Of a stretch of 64,000 nucleotides of DNA, positions 8,566 to 16,332 are shown one piece after another. Where the stretch lies: contig CM068842.1 in NCBI GenBank assembly GCA_028554795.2, forward strand, positions 50,789,074 through 50,853,073, written 5' to 3'. Position numbers and translations under genes: made by a program. This DNA is from Sinohyriopsis cumingii. Its lineage: Eukaryota > Mollusca > Bivalvia > Unionida > Unionidae. Every line of letters starts with the position of its first letter. Within the stretch, counting starts at the first letter, position 1. The notes beneath the pieces were generated by a model. It was not told the origin of the DNA, did no database searches, and saw only the letters and a program-made list of their open reading frames with translations.

Positions 8566-8978
8566 TAATCGAAAACGTCTAAGACTCGAACGGTTCTTTT
8601 TTTCTTCGCCTTTCTAGCTTGAAGTCTGGTGAAAGGGTGTTTTCTTCGTCGTCTCTTTCTGCCTTGTCCTTGCTGAATGCCTGACTCGGTAGTGTGCAGG
8701 GCATTTATAGGTGTGTCTCGTCGACCCAAAATGTCTTTGCCCGTTTGCAGCAAGACATTATTGCCTTCTCTCATGAAGGTTTCTTTAGGGTTTTGTTTGT
8801 CGATGATGACATTTTGGAGAAATTCTTTGCCTTGCGTCAGTGCCGCATCTTTCAAGGCGTGCAATCCGCGTGTCACCATCGGTTTCAACACCGGGGCCAC
8901 CGAACGAAAGGCCGATTTCAGCATGTCTCCTAAACCGTGTCCTCGCTGTCGAGCAACCCCTCGGTACACTGGATACAT
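8562..8978 (-). CDS. pX/pVI-like basic minor core or capsid peptide
   Basis: 138 codons. An N-terminal Gly-rich amphipathic region (GHGLGDMLKSAFRSVAPVLKP) resembles the membrane-active helix of adenoviral pVI/pX-like proteins of adintoviruses. The C-terminus carries a strongly basic stretch (KRRRRKHPF and KAKKKR) suited to DNA or nuclear import. It lies directly upstream of the major capsid gene, overlapping it by 4 bp, the usual Polinton order. A TATAAAAGG at 9078-9070 lies about 95 nt upstream of the ATG, inside the penton gene. The assignment rests on pattern and position. Confidence 0.75.
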   Translation of the reverse strand: MYPVYRGVARQRGHGLGDMLKSAFRSVAPVLKPMVTRGLHALKDAALTQGKEFLQNVIIDKQNPKETFMREGNNVLLQTGKDILGRRDTPINALHTTESGIQQGQGRKRRRRKHPFTRLQARKAKKKRTVRVLDVFDY

Positions 8979-8985
8979 GATTTAC

Positions 8986-9925
8986 TTACGAGTCGTGAGA
9001 GAACCGTTTTCGAAAATGGAGTTTCACCGTGACTTTTCCTTTGGTGAATGGAATATTTTGTCCCAAATCTCCTTTTATAGTAATGTTGACCGTATCCAAA
9101 TACGACTTGCTGACAGGCAAATAGTGAGGATGGTCAAAATTCGCGGTGGACGTGGTAAGTGTTTCCACCTTCCTCGTCAGCGTTCGTGGCAGAATCCACT
9201 TTGAAAGGAATGACACGCAGTAACGGCACAGAGGTGTGTCCCACCACGTTGTACTCCACCACATCGGAATACACGAACATCAAATTCAGTCCTTGATTCA
9301 GTTCTACTGGGGTACGAAAGAACTTGCTAAAAGACTCGTTGTCGTAAATGATTGCTAGCTCAACTTTTTGCTCAAATTTCTTTCTCATCTCCATGTCTCC
9401 GCCCAACATGTCAAACAATTCAGGACAAAATAAGAAAGACATCATTTTACGCCCCTCAGGAAATTTCATTAGGAAGCGACGAGCTGTTTTGTGGTACTCC
9501 AGGGTGACGACACCTTTTTTGACTTCCTCCAAAGCTTTCAGAAACACGCCATTAAACCTGGTGGCTATGGTACTGACCAATTGTTGACCACTAAAATAAT
9601 AGCCTGGGGGAATGAACAAGTGATAGGTGGTGTACTTTTGATTTTTTGTGCCAAGGGTTTTCTTGTCATATTTGCCATGGCTATCCAACCACTGTTGCAA
9701 TTGTTCGTCATAAACTACCACATCAAATTTATTTTGATTGGGAAGGACATTGAGGACTTGGGTCGGGTGAATCATTTCTACTAAAGCCACTTCCCAATGG
9801 GCTTCGTGATCTAAGGGGATGGCCTGAGGTAATTTGGCCGTGTAACAGCACAACGTGTTGTGGGGAAACACCTCCATGGAACTGTCACTGGGTAAGGTTA
9901 AGTAAAATTGGTTGTCGTGACTCAT
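8986..9925 (-). pseudogene. penton-like single jelly-roll minor capsid protein, frame broken
   Basis: The first 263 codons (9925-9134) carry the beta-rich N-terminal and central parts (MSHDNQFYLTLPSDSS..., GYYFSGQQLVSTI) seen in Polinton minor capsid (PX/penton-like) proteins. The frame ends at 9134. The characteristic C-terminal strand region (PHYLPVSKSYLDTVNI ... KVTVKLHFRKRF) continues in another frame up to 8986. The two frames overlap at about 9134-9264 and joining them requires one +1 shift near 9140-9160. Penton proteins occupy the icosahedral vertices. This may be a genuine indel, an assembly error or, less likely, programmed frameshifting. Confidence 0.85.
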
Positions 9926-10347
9926 AATTCCAGAGTTCTGTGGCTGTCCGAGGGGTTACTGGACGTCAGAGGCGTGTCTCCGCCCAAAATGGGGTTCTGA
10001 TTGTGGTTGGAGTGGTGACTGCCACTGGCACTGGACACAAGGTTCCCGGGGTTCCCGTTCGAGGAGAATTTCAGGGAGGGATTGGGAAGCAGGTAACCGA
10101 TGCAACTGCTCAATAAAATGGTCCACAATTGTTTGTCTCCTTGTTGCAAACTCAAATTGGCGATGGCTGCCCCGATGACACAATACACCACGAAGATTTG
10201 GCAGAAAAAGACGATTTGCGTTTTAGGCACACGTTCTCCGCACCACATCCACAAGGGTTGTTTTTGTAAATCTTGCACAGAAGAACTAGGTGAAGGAGGA
10301 GTGGTCGACGTAGCTGCGTCTGCTGTGTGAAAGGGCATGCTGGTCAC
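9922..10347 (-). CDS. conserved Polinton membrane protein
   Basis: 141 codons. The N-terminus is Ser/Thr/Pro-rich. A clear transmembrane helix lies at about residues 44-66, a conserved loop and second hydrophobic stretch at about 74-87 (LWTILLSSCIGYLLPNP), then a Ser/Asn/Gly-rich tail. I associate the second motif with a small two-helix protein common in animal Polintons; its function is unknown to me, with an inner membrane or capsid-membrane role plausible. It overlaps the integrase stop region by 4 bp upstream and the penton ATG by 4 bp downstream. TATAAAAAG (10357-10349) sits only about 10 nt before the first ATG, so transcripts from it may start inside this gene. Confidence 0.8.
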   Translation of the reverse strand: MTSMPFHTADAATSTTPPSPSSSVQDLQKQPLWMWCGERVPKTQIVFFCQIFVVYCVIGAAIANLSLQQGDKQLWTILLSSCIGYLLPNPSLKFSSNGNPGNLVSSASGSHHSNHNQNPILGGDTPLTSSNPSDSHRTLEL

Positions 10348-11453
10348 TTCTTTTTATAGTCGATGACTTGCGAAGCGTCGATCCAAGAATCGAAACTGGG
10401 TGGATATCCTTTCCAACGTACTTTGACTTCTTTGACACGTCGTTTGCCCACTTTACGGGTGCTGCGTTCGAGAATGCTTTCGATGTCGTACACGTCGTCT
10501 TCTTTTTTGGTGACACGTTGTAACTCGGGCAAATAAAACGTTCCTTTGAGCACTTCTCCGTTCATGTCTTCCAATTTATAGACGGCAGGATGACGGCCAT
10601 GCACTCGTCCAGTGACGCGAAACAATTCGGTCGTCCAGTTAGGTAAGTAACCTTTGTCGAAAGTGCGTTTGGTTTTGCCAATGCGCACCCAATCTCCTAC
10701 GGCCAACTCTCCACTTTTCTTGGGGACAGCCCTCGTCGGGGACGTACCGAACAGACGCTTAAACACCAACACTTCGTTGTCGGGAGTCACGTCTTGCGGG
10801 GCACGTCCGATGCTTCGATGGTAAGATTGGTTGTACGCTTGCACCAGGTGCGGCAAGATGTCGATGTACTTCAGAGTGTGATGATGCGTAAAATATTTCC
10901 ACATGCGTTCTTTCAAAGTGCGTTGAAAACGTTCCACGATGCTGGCTTTGGTTTCGGGATTCTCGGTGGTAAAAAAATGAATGTCACGTTTCTTTAATTC
11001 TTTTTGGAAAGTTTGGTTCAGAAATTCGGTGCCTTTGTCCGTTTGCCATCGAAGAGGGTGACGACCGCTTTGTTTCAACACCCGTTGCAGGGCTCGCACT
11101 AACTCGCTGCTCGATTTGGAAGTCAAGGGCACGACCCAGGCAAATTTGGAAAAGACGTCGATGACACAAAACAAATATTTGTAGCCACGATTGTAGCTGG
11201 CCAAATGAGAGACATCGGCTAAATCGGCTTGCCATTGATGATCGATGCCTTCCACTCGGGTGCGCCTTCTGGCAAACTTGCGTCGAATGGGTTTGTGTAA
11301 AGTGTAGGTAGGTTGTTCTTGTAACCATCGTTGCACTTGAGGTAAACGGAGACTTTTCAGTCGAGTTTTAGCAGCACGATACAATTTTTGAACTCCTGCG
11401 TAACCTGCAGGATGGGAGGGATCGTAGTAAATGCTGGCTAAGACTTTTTCCAT
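10344..11453 (-). CDS. INT: retroviral-type DDE integrase with C-terminal chromodomain
   Basis: 369 codons. The N-terminal part precedes a catalytic rve core with Asp77 (WQADLAD), Asp139 (QTDKGTEF) and Glu174 (SIVERFQRT), giving DD(34)E spacing. An SH3-like region (VGDWVRIGK) is followed by a chromodomain at about residues 320-369 (YDIESILE ... VRWKGYPPSFDSWI) with conserved aromatic cage-type residues. It joins element ends to target DNA with a 6-bp stagger, consistent with the TATGTA duplication. The chromodomain may guide insertion to methylated-histone chromatin. The frame and catalytic residues are intact. Confidence 0.96.
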   Translation of the reverse strand: MEKVLASIYYDPSHPAGYAGVQKLYRAAKTRLKSLRLPQVQRWLQEQPTYTLHKPIRRKFARRRTRVEGIDHQWQADLADVSHLASYNRGYKYLFCVIDVFSKFAWVVPLTSKSSSELVRALQRVLKQSGRHPLRWQTDKGTEFLNQTFQKELKKRDIHFFTTENPETKASIVERFQRTLKERMWKYFTHHHTLKYIDILPHLVQAYNQSYHRSIGRAPQDVTPDNEVLVFKRLFGTSPTRAVPKKSGELAVGDWVRIGKTKRTFDKGYLPNWTTELFRVTGRVHGRHPAVYKLEDMNGEVLKGTFYLPELQRVTKKEDDVYDIESILERSTRKVGKRRVKEVKVRWKGYPPSFDSWIDASQVIDYKKK

Positions 11454-11463
11454 TTTTTGTGTG

Positions 11464-12165
11464 TTAATAAGTCACCCACTCTTCGGTGATGCTACTTTGG
11501 GTGGGACGGAAGGGTGGTTTAGAAACGGATTTACGTGTCCGATGGGCTACGGGAGTAGAAGTCGAAGGTAGTGGTGGTGGAGGTGGCAATGGAATGGCTT
11601 TGGTTTTCTTTTCTTTTTTCACTTCTGGTTTCCCTTCTTTCTTTTTCACTTCTGTCGAAGGAGGCGTGGACATCATCTTTTTAACCCAAGCTTTCATTTC
11701 TTCTCGTTGGGGTGTGGGGGACGGGGTCAACAAGGATGCTGCAATCTTACTCGAAATTGGAGCTGCTGACGGTGTTTGAAACACTTCTCGCATCTCTTCT
11801 TCCTCAGGCCTTCGTGGGGTAGCATTTCTGGTGACCCCTGGGGATGGTAGTAGTGGTGGTGGTGGTAATGATGATGGTGCTGGACTTTTCATCAAGGTCT
11901 TAAAATCTTTCAGAGTGGGTAAAGCTGTTTCGTCTAAAGCTTTCTGGTGAAAGAGTTGCAGTCGTTGCAAGAGTTGACCGTACTTTTGCGATTTTTCTGT
12001 TTCGGACAAATCTTGGCGATCCATCAAGGACTGCAATTCGTGTTGTAACTGGGACATCTCGCTCAAATTGGGATTGGGAGGTAAATACGGGGTACGTTGT
12101 TCTTGCCACCGATGGTATTCCATCCGTCGTTTGTAAGGCACTAAAGCTAGTTTTCGTCCTTCCAT
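11464..12165 (-). CDS. Pro/Lys-rich conserved Polinton protein
   Basis: 233 codons. A conserved N-terminus (RKLALVPYKRRMEY) and a helical segment (about residues 35-75, with YGQLLQRLQLF) are of a type I recognise as recurrent in animal Polintons but without known function. The remainder is low-complexity Pro/Ser/Lys with polyproline runs (PPPPLL, PPPPPPLP) and lysine clusters, ending in a short aromatic tail. A TATA variant GATAAAAAGG lies near 12216-12207, about 45 nt upstream. By position it belongs to the virion block. Confidence 0.7.
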   Translation of the reverse strand: MEGRKLALVPYKRRMEYHRWQEQRTPYLPPNPNLSEMSQLQHELQSLMDRQDLSETEKSQKYGQLLQRLQLFHQKALDETALPTLKDFKTLMKSPAPSSLPPPPLLPSPGVTRNATPRRPEEEEMREVFQTPSAAPISSKIAASLLTPSPTPQREEMKAWVKKMMSTPPSTEVKKKEGKPEVKKEKKTKAIPLPPPPPLPSTSTPVAHRTRKSVSKPPFRPTQSSITEEWVTY

Positions 12166-12214
12166 GGGGTTGTCAGCGGTCGATTCTGAGATCTTGGGAC
12201 TTCCGAGGGCCTTT

Positions 12215-12601
12215 TTATCTTGCTCCCACCAGTCCTCCCAACATGGTTCCCAAGACTCCTTTCAGTATGGGGCCTAACAAGAGATGTAAAATACCTCCAC
12301 GTTGCACTAACATCTTCTTCTTTTGACGAATGGGAATTTTCTTTTGAACCATTTTCCGAAGAACGTGACGATGTTCGCCTAAGCATTGTTTCTGGTGTTT
12401 GGACAAAGGGATTGTGCCTTTCAAAACGTTCAAACAACATTCGCACACAGTATCGATGACCTCTTTGGAGGCCGTTTGAATGAGTTTTTTTCGTAGGGGT
12501 GGAGAAGCTTTGGACAGGACAGATAACATGTCCCCATGTTTGGCTAAACGTGGTGGCAGTCCTTTCCTTTTCTTTCCTTGGGGTTTTCTGGAGGGTGACA
12601 T
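12215..12601 (-). CDS. small conserved capsid-block protein
   Basis: The open frame extends to 12631, but a strong TATAAAAAAGG at 12663-12653 places transcription start near 12632, so the second ATG (12601, giving 128 codons) is preferred. The basic N-terminus is followed by a helical domain with CECCLNVLKGTIPLSKHQK and KKMLVQRGGILHLLLGPIL. The same LxG and GGxL layout occurs in the larger neighbouring protein at 12660-13616, suggesting one family with different tails. The hydrophobic C-terminus (LLLGPILKGVLGTMLGGLV) could associate with a membrane or capsid interior. Common in animal Polintons; function unknown. Confidence 0.75.
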   Translation of the reverse strand: MSPSRKPQGKKRKGLPPRLAKHGDMLSVLSKASPPLRKKLIQTASKEVIDTVCECCLNVLKGTIPLSKHQKQCLGEHRHVLRKMVQKKIPIRQKKKMLVQRGGILHLLLGPILKGVLGTMLGGLVGAR

Positions 12602-12652
12602 CTTTGAGTCTTCAGGAGCACCAAAAAACACTGATACCCTACTTGGTCACAG

Positions 12653-12663
12653 GCCTTTTTTAT
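12653..12663 (-). promoter_or_regulatory. TATA box (TATAAAAAAGG)
   Basis: Minus-strand TATAAAAAAGG about 52 nt upstream of the preferred ATG at 12601 and overlapping the 3' end of the upstream coding region. Confidence 0.65.
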
Positions 12664-13616
12664 ACTGGAACGCGTCGCCACTGATTGTCTTTACGTCGTA
12701 TCAGTTTGAGGACATGCATGACACGTCGTGCAGGGGTACGTAACGGACTAAATTGAGCCAGTTCTTGTTTGGACAAATCCAGTAAACTTTGTAATATGCC
12801 CGATCTTTCATGGACTTTGATTTTGGGAGAAGGTACTTTGTGAGCAGCAGCCACTGCCACTAAATTGGAGGGTCCTGCCACTGGGGAAGTTCTTTTTGGG
12901 GTCATCAACGGAGAAGTTCTTGGTGTGATCAACGTCTCCAAGTACTCTTCAGTTCCTGGTGTCATCAACGGAGAAGTGGACAAACGTGAGGGTGCCGGAG
13001 ACGCAGTCACCGCTGTGGCAGGTCGTGGTTTACGAGTGTAAGGTTGCGTCCTAGCCAAAGTGCCTCTCTTGCGACTAGTTTTCTTCTGTGGACTTTTCTT
13101 TTTCTGGGGACTTTTTTTCTGTTTCTTTTTCTGGGGGCTTCTTTTCTTTTTCCGGGGTGGTGTCTGGTAAGAGGAGGGTCCTGCCACTGGAGAAGATCTC
13201 CTTGGGGACCTGGTCTTTTTCTTTTTCTTCTTGGGGCTTCGTTGGACTTTTTTCTTGGGGATAACTTTGGGGGTATTAGGATCCCATCTTAAGAGTGAGC
13301 GAATGATGACCCCTCCTAGAGTACCGCTCCCTCCAGGTTTCAAAATGATTTGTTTTTTGGTTTGAGTGTCGATGCGGGGATCGGCCAGTTGGACCAAAGC
13401 TACTTTGTTTCGATCGAAAAAGCGTTTGGTTTGATGAGGAATCTGAATGATTCCTTGGAGTATTTGACGTGCCGTCACCGTGAACCATCGTAAGACTTCT
13501 TTGAGACTAGCTTCTAAGACACGGGCTCGTATTTGTGGATTTTTTTCTCGACTGATGCCATACAAAGCACGAATCAATTTGACGGGAAGATGCGACTGAA
13601 GGGACGTCATGTTCAC
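12660..13616 (-). CDS. H1-like Lys-rich protein with SPKK motifs
   Basis: 318 codons. Residues 1-110 form a domain resembling the neighbouring 12215-12601 protein (ILQGIIQIP, GGSGTLGGVII). Residues 120-190 are a lysine tail with SPKK (127), SPRR (137) and SPQKK-type repeats (160, 169, 175), the minor-groove-binding, cyclin-dependent-kinase-type motifs of H1 and sperm histones. Two later repeats carry TSPLMTP and SPVAGPS. A role in condensing packaged DNA is a plausible inference. TATAAAAACC (13656-13647) lies about 30-40 nt upstream of the ATG. The frame is intact. Confidence 0.75.
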   Translation of the reverse strand: MNMTSLQSHLPVKLIRALYGISREKNPQIRARVLEASLKEVLRWFTVTARQILQGIIQIPHQTKRFFDRNKVALVQLADPRIDTQTKKQIILKPGGSGTLGGVIIRSLLRWDPNTPKVIPKKKVQRSPKKKKKKTRSPRRSSPVAGPSSYQTPPRKKKRSPQKKKQKKSPQKKKSPQKKTSRKRGTLARTQPYTRKPRPATAVTASPAPSRLSTSPLMTPGTEEYLETLITPRTSPLMTPKRTSPVAGPSNLVAVAAAHKVPSPKIKVHERSGILQSLLDLSKQELAQFSPLRTPARRVMHVLKLIRRKDNQWRRVPV

Positions 13617-13661
13617 ACTGTGTGAGACAGACGAAAAAGGGTCTGAGGTTTTTATAGATTT

Positions 13662-14405
13662 TTATGGGGAGTGAAATGAAGTCGAGGACGGAGACGTGTA
13701 GAGGACAGGCCCTCCGTCTTGGCACCAGTGGTGAAACAAGTGGGTACGAAATCGCAAATCCTCGGGGCTTGTTGGTTTCAAATCGACGAGTAAATAGGCG
13801 TGTGGCGTTTGAGTGGCATCGTCGTACGCCTGAGTCAGCCAAGGCGTTCCTAACTGTTTGGCTAAGACTTGCACTTGCGATTTATCTCGAGGGCTTTTAA
13901 ACAAGACCACGTAATGCGCATTGAGACAGATGGTGCGATGGACTTTACTTTGTTGAAACAAATTTTGGGTGATGTAAACGACACTGGCATTACGGTGATG
14001 CCCTTTGCGCGTGAACCACAGTTTAATTTCTTCTTCGTCTTCTCCTAACATGTCGTCGAAAATGACCAAATGGGTTTGACGGGAGTCAGAGACGATGCCG
14101 TCGTCTTCTTTAGGAATGCCTTCCACAAACAAGATGGAATCGCCTTGACTTTCTCGCAAGAGGTTGTACGCCGATTGCCACTCTTTGTAACACCACACGA
14201 TCCGTTGAGGTGGCCGATCGATCAAATGATGTTTATGTTCGATCAAACGTTTGACGAATTCGGTTTTGCCTGAACCGCTAGGTCCAGCAATGAGCATGTT
14301 AAAGGGATGGCGAAGATACAAAGCCTCCCAACTGGCACGATCTAAGTGTTCGTCGACGACTTTGACAGTAGAGGAATAGGGAGCAGAGACAGCAGAGGTA
14401 GCCAA
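13662..14405 (-). CDS. ATP: A32/FtsK-HerA-type genome packaging ATPase
   Basis: 247 codons. Walker A is GPSGSGKT at residues 41-48, Walker B LVIFDD at 113-118, followed by the sensor-like VVYITQNLFQ segment typical of A32-type packaging ATPases. It pumps genomic DNA into preformed capsids in Polintons, adintoviruses and nucleocytoviruses. The length is normal for the family. A TATATAAA at 14459-14452 lies about 47 nt upstream of the ATG, so it is probably transcribed from its own start. It begins the capsid block. Confidence 0.95.
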   Translation of the reverse strand: MATSAVSAPYSSTVKVVDEHLDRASWEALYLRHPFNMLIAGPSGSGKTEFVKRLIEHKHHLIDRPPQRIVWCYKEWQSAYNLLRESQGDSILFVEGIPKEDDGIVSDSRQTHLVIFDDMLGEDEEEIKLWFTRKGHHRNASVVYITQNLFQQSKVHRTICLNAHYVVLFKSPRDKSQVQVLAKQLGTPWLTQAYDDATQTPHAYLLVDLKPTSPEDLRFRTHLFHHWCQDGGPVLYTSPSSTSFHSP

Positions 14406-14451
14406 TGTGTGAGAAATGTCACTTGTGACACGAAAACAAACAAGACAAGAG

Positions 14452-14459
14452 TTTATATA
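14452..14459 (-). promoter_or_regulatory. TATA box of the packaging ATPase gene
   Basis: TATATAAA on the minus strand, 47 nt before the ATG at 14405. Confidence 0.7.
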
Positions 14460-14475
14460 CTTTTTTCAGAACACG

Positions 14476-14481
14476 TTTATT
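14476..14481 (-). terminator. poly(A) signal AATAAA for the replication block
   Basis: Minus-strand AATAAA 16 nt after the stop of the 14497 gene; candidate common 3' end for the 14.5-21.1 kb genes. Confidence 0.6.
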
Positions 14482-14496
14482 GAATGTTTTTTTTTT

Positions 14497-14841
14497 TCAA
14501 ACATGAATACGAAAGACAAAAATACATAAAAGCCAAAGGCTTAAGTACAAGGATAAAAGGCACATGATAACCATGAACGTGGAATAAAAACAAGTGTCTG
14601 TACAACCACATTTTTTGGGTAATGTTCTAACCAGTTCAACAGGGGATAAAGTTACACAAGTGTCCTCCCGAAAGGGTCTTTCAGGCCTGTCCACGACAGT
14701 CCTGTCCTGGGTGACGGGTTCTTCTGGCACCGTCACTAACACGGGTTGAAAAGTAACTTTTTTCCTTGAACAACTCTCGTGCATACTGGGCCACTTCTTG
14801 GGTCCAAGCCTCAAAACCCCATTCTTTCCAGGCACGGACAT
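14497..14841 (-). CDS. single-pass membrane protein, C-terminal anchor
   Basis: Up to 114 codons. An ATG at 14784 (95 codons) is an alternative start. The soluble part is followed by a KKCGCTDTC cluster and a strong hydrophobic helix (FMVIMCLLSLYLSLWLLCIFVF) at the extreme C-terminus, a tail-anchor layout. The first ~55 codons overlap the upstream gene in another frame, so either the shorter start is used or the overlap is real. Family not recognised. Confidence 0.55.
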   Translation of the reverse strand: MSVPGKNGVLRLGPKKWPSMHESCSRKKVTFQPVLVTVPEEPVTQDRTVVDRPERPFREDTCVTLSPVELVRTLPKKCGCTDTCFYSTFMVIMCLLSLYLSLWLLCIFVFRIHV

Positions 14842-15004
14842 CTGTCCAATGAGGATGTAAGTCGCAAGCTACACACACATCGTCATACACGTCTTGGGTA
14901 GCTAAAAGTTGACGAATCTTTTTTTCCTGTTGAGGTCGAGAAGTATCCAGATGAAAACGCAAGGCTTTGAGCAAAAGGAGTTTTTCGTGACCATTTAAGG
15001 CCAT
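14681..15004 (-). CDS. hypothetical helical protein
   Basis: 107 codons from the ATG at 15004; the open frame reaches 15088 but overlaps the upstream gene. The sequence is helical with Trp-rich C-terminal half and a CVACDLHPHW segment. The ATG overlaps the last codons of the upstream gene, giving a compact overlapping gene chain. Not recognised. Confidence 0.5.
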   Translation of the reverse strand: MALNGHEKLLLLKALRFHLDTSRPQQEKKIRQLLATQDVYDDVCVACDLHPHWTDVRAWKEWGFEAWTQEVAQYARELFKEKSYFSTRVSDGARRTRHPGQDCRGQA

Positions 15005-15207
15005 TGAGGTGGTAAGTACTGATCGTAAAGAGTCCACAAAGAATCGGCTGGTAAACGAAATCCCAGAAAACAAGTCACTAAGACACACACCACTTGTCGT
15101 CCCAAATTGAATGGATACAGTTCTTGTAATAATTGATGGTAATGATCCACGGTTTGAATATGGTCATTGAGTACCTTCCACGGAATCTGTTCAATGATAT
15201 GTGACAT
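14995..15207 (-). CDS. hypothetical small protein
   Basis: 70 codons from the ATG at 15207. TATAAAA at 15236-15230 puts a transcription start near 15208, favouring this ATG over the one at 15219. It contains a hydrophobic VVCVLVTCFLGF segment and Trp-containing tail. It overlaps both neighbours by short stretches. Not recognised. Confidence 0.5.
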   Translation of the reverse strand: MSHIIEQIPWKVLNDHIQTVDHYHQLLQELYPFNLGRQVVCVLVTCFLGFRLPADSLWTLYDQYLPPQWP

Positions 15208-15688
15208 AATCCGTGGCATGGCAACTTGATTTTATAGTGTCTTTGTTTCGGAAGCAATAAAGGTAATTTCTAACCAAACATGTTCGTTCTCCAGTAGGGA
15301 ATTTAAATGTTACATACTGTAACTGAAACGTCAGAGTTTGTCTAGATGTTTCGTCTTTTTCTAAGCAGATTCCATGTAACAAATGTTGGTAATCCTTTAA
15401 CTCGTTTTCCTCAATACGTTGCAGTAAGGGAATCTCGAAGTAACCAAAATTACGAACGTCTGGTCCATCATCATTCACAAACTGAAAGTGTTCAACAAGG
15501 TCTGACCACTGAAAAAATTTCTGACGAATCAGTCCTCTTATACCATTCAGGTACCAGTGGTTAAAGATCTGGTGACGTAACGGATGCAATTGTTCTTTAC
15601 GTTTCACTTGTATTTTTACCAGCTCTCGGTAAATCCTTTCTCTCAACTCCTCAGGCAAGCCCAAAATGTACTCTTGTAAAGTATCCAT
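15191..15688 (-). CDS. F-box-like protein 3 of a tandem trio
   Basis: 165 codons from the ATG at 15688, chosen because the product then aligns with its neighbour from residue 1. The N-terminal GLPEELRERIYREL (about residues 10-23) fits the start of an F-box helix (LPxEL..xI). The remainder is beta-rich and unrecognised (FNHWYLNGIRGLIRQKFFQW, then a Cys/Tyr segment). F-box proteins recruit Skp1-Cullin1 ubiquitin ligase, so redirecting host ubiquitination is plausible but only inferred. Coding overlaps the second trio member by about 38 bp. Confidence 0.65.
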   Translation of the reverse strand: MDTLQEYILGLPEELRERIYRELVKIQVKRKEQLHPLRHQIFNHWYLNGIRGLIRQKFFQWSDLVEHFQFVNDDGPDVRNFGYFEIPLLQRIEENELKDYQHLLHGICLEKDETSRQTLTFQLQYVTFKFPTGERTCLVRNYLYCFRNKDTIKSSCHATDYVTYH

Positions 15689-15923
15689 AGTTATATACAC
15701 TGTTTTTGGAATCGTTGGGTGGTGACCAATAGCCTCGTTTAACTTTGTGCCTAATGTAATATCCACTCATAATCAGTCTTCTTGTACTTTGGAACAGAGC
15801 ATAATTTAAAAACGGATGAATCACTTTGAGTTTGCGTTTCACTTGTATTTTGATCAGTTCTCGGTAAATGCGTTCTCTCAACTCCACAGGCAAAGCACGA
15901 ATGTTCTCTTGTAAAGTATTCAT
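15651..15923 (-). CDS. F-box-like protein 2 of a tandem trio
   Basis: 90 codons. The N-terminus (MNTLQENIRALPVELRERIY) is nearly the same as in protein 3, followed by a divergent basic and aromatic region. Its ATG overlaps the stop of protein 1 in an ATGA arrangement (15920-15923), suggesting reinitiation. It is shorter than its neighbours and may be a decaying duplicate. Confidence 0.6.
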   Translation of the reverse strand: MNTLQENIRALPVELRERIYRELIKIQVKRKLKVIHPFLNYALFQSTRRLIMSGYYIRHKVKRGYWSPPNDSKNSVYNYGYFTRVHFGLA

Positions 15924-16321
15924 GAATATGTCAGTCCGTACAATTCACAAAAGTAATCCACATAGTGAGTAATTTCTGACCACTGCCATTCAGGGTAACG
16001 TCCAAGAATGTCACTGAACTCTTTTGATGTAAACGGTCTAAAACGATATAATAGGATGAATGCACCCTTGACCCAAAGAAATCTAACACACTGGTTGACC
16101 TTTTTCACTTTCCTCTTATGAATTTCTCGACACAAAAGTTCTACAGTGACCCATTGAGATTTCACTCTGGCAAACCCCTGCCAAACTTCCTTGTAAATCT
16201 TCTCTTGCAGTTCTTTAGGTAATGATTCAATATCGTTTTTGAAATGAAGTTTAAATACTGGTCTCGGTGATGTCCAACATTTGACTCCTAGCCAATCTGG
16301 TTTCTTCTTCGTCAACGACAT
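15920..16321 (-). CDS. F-box-like protein 1 of a tandem trio
   Basis: 133 codons. The motif SLPKELQEKIYKEV (about residues 33-46) is equivalent to that of the two downstream paralogues, followed by a Trp/Tyr-rich domain (FLWVKGAFILLYRFRPFTSKEF). Three tandem, translationally overlapping copies point to local duplication under diversifying pressure. Lies downstream of the BIR gene in the same orientation. Confidence 0.6.
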   Translation of the reverse strand: MSLTKKKPDWLGVKCWTSPRPVFKLHFKNDIESLPKELQEKIYKEVWQGFARVKSQWVTVELLCREIHKRKVKKVNQCVRFLWVKGAFILLYRFRPFTSKEFSDILGRYPEWQWSEITHYVDYFCELYGLTYS

Positions 16322-16332
16322 GGTAAATTACT

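Noticed and set aside
9134-9264. Programmed +1 frameshifting in the penton-like gene
   Set aside because: No convincing slippery site or pseudoknot was seen; kept only as a low-probability alternative to an indel.
13044-13292. Plus-strand frames inside the H1-like gene, and similar antisense frames across 6.1-21 kb
   Set aside because: Shadows of the minus-strand genes; no promoter or domain.
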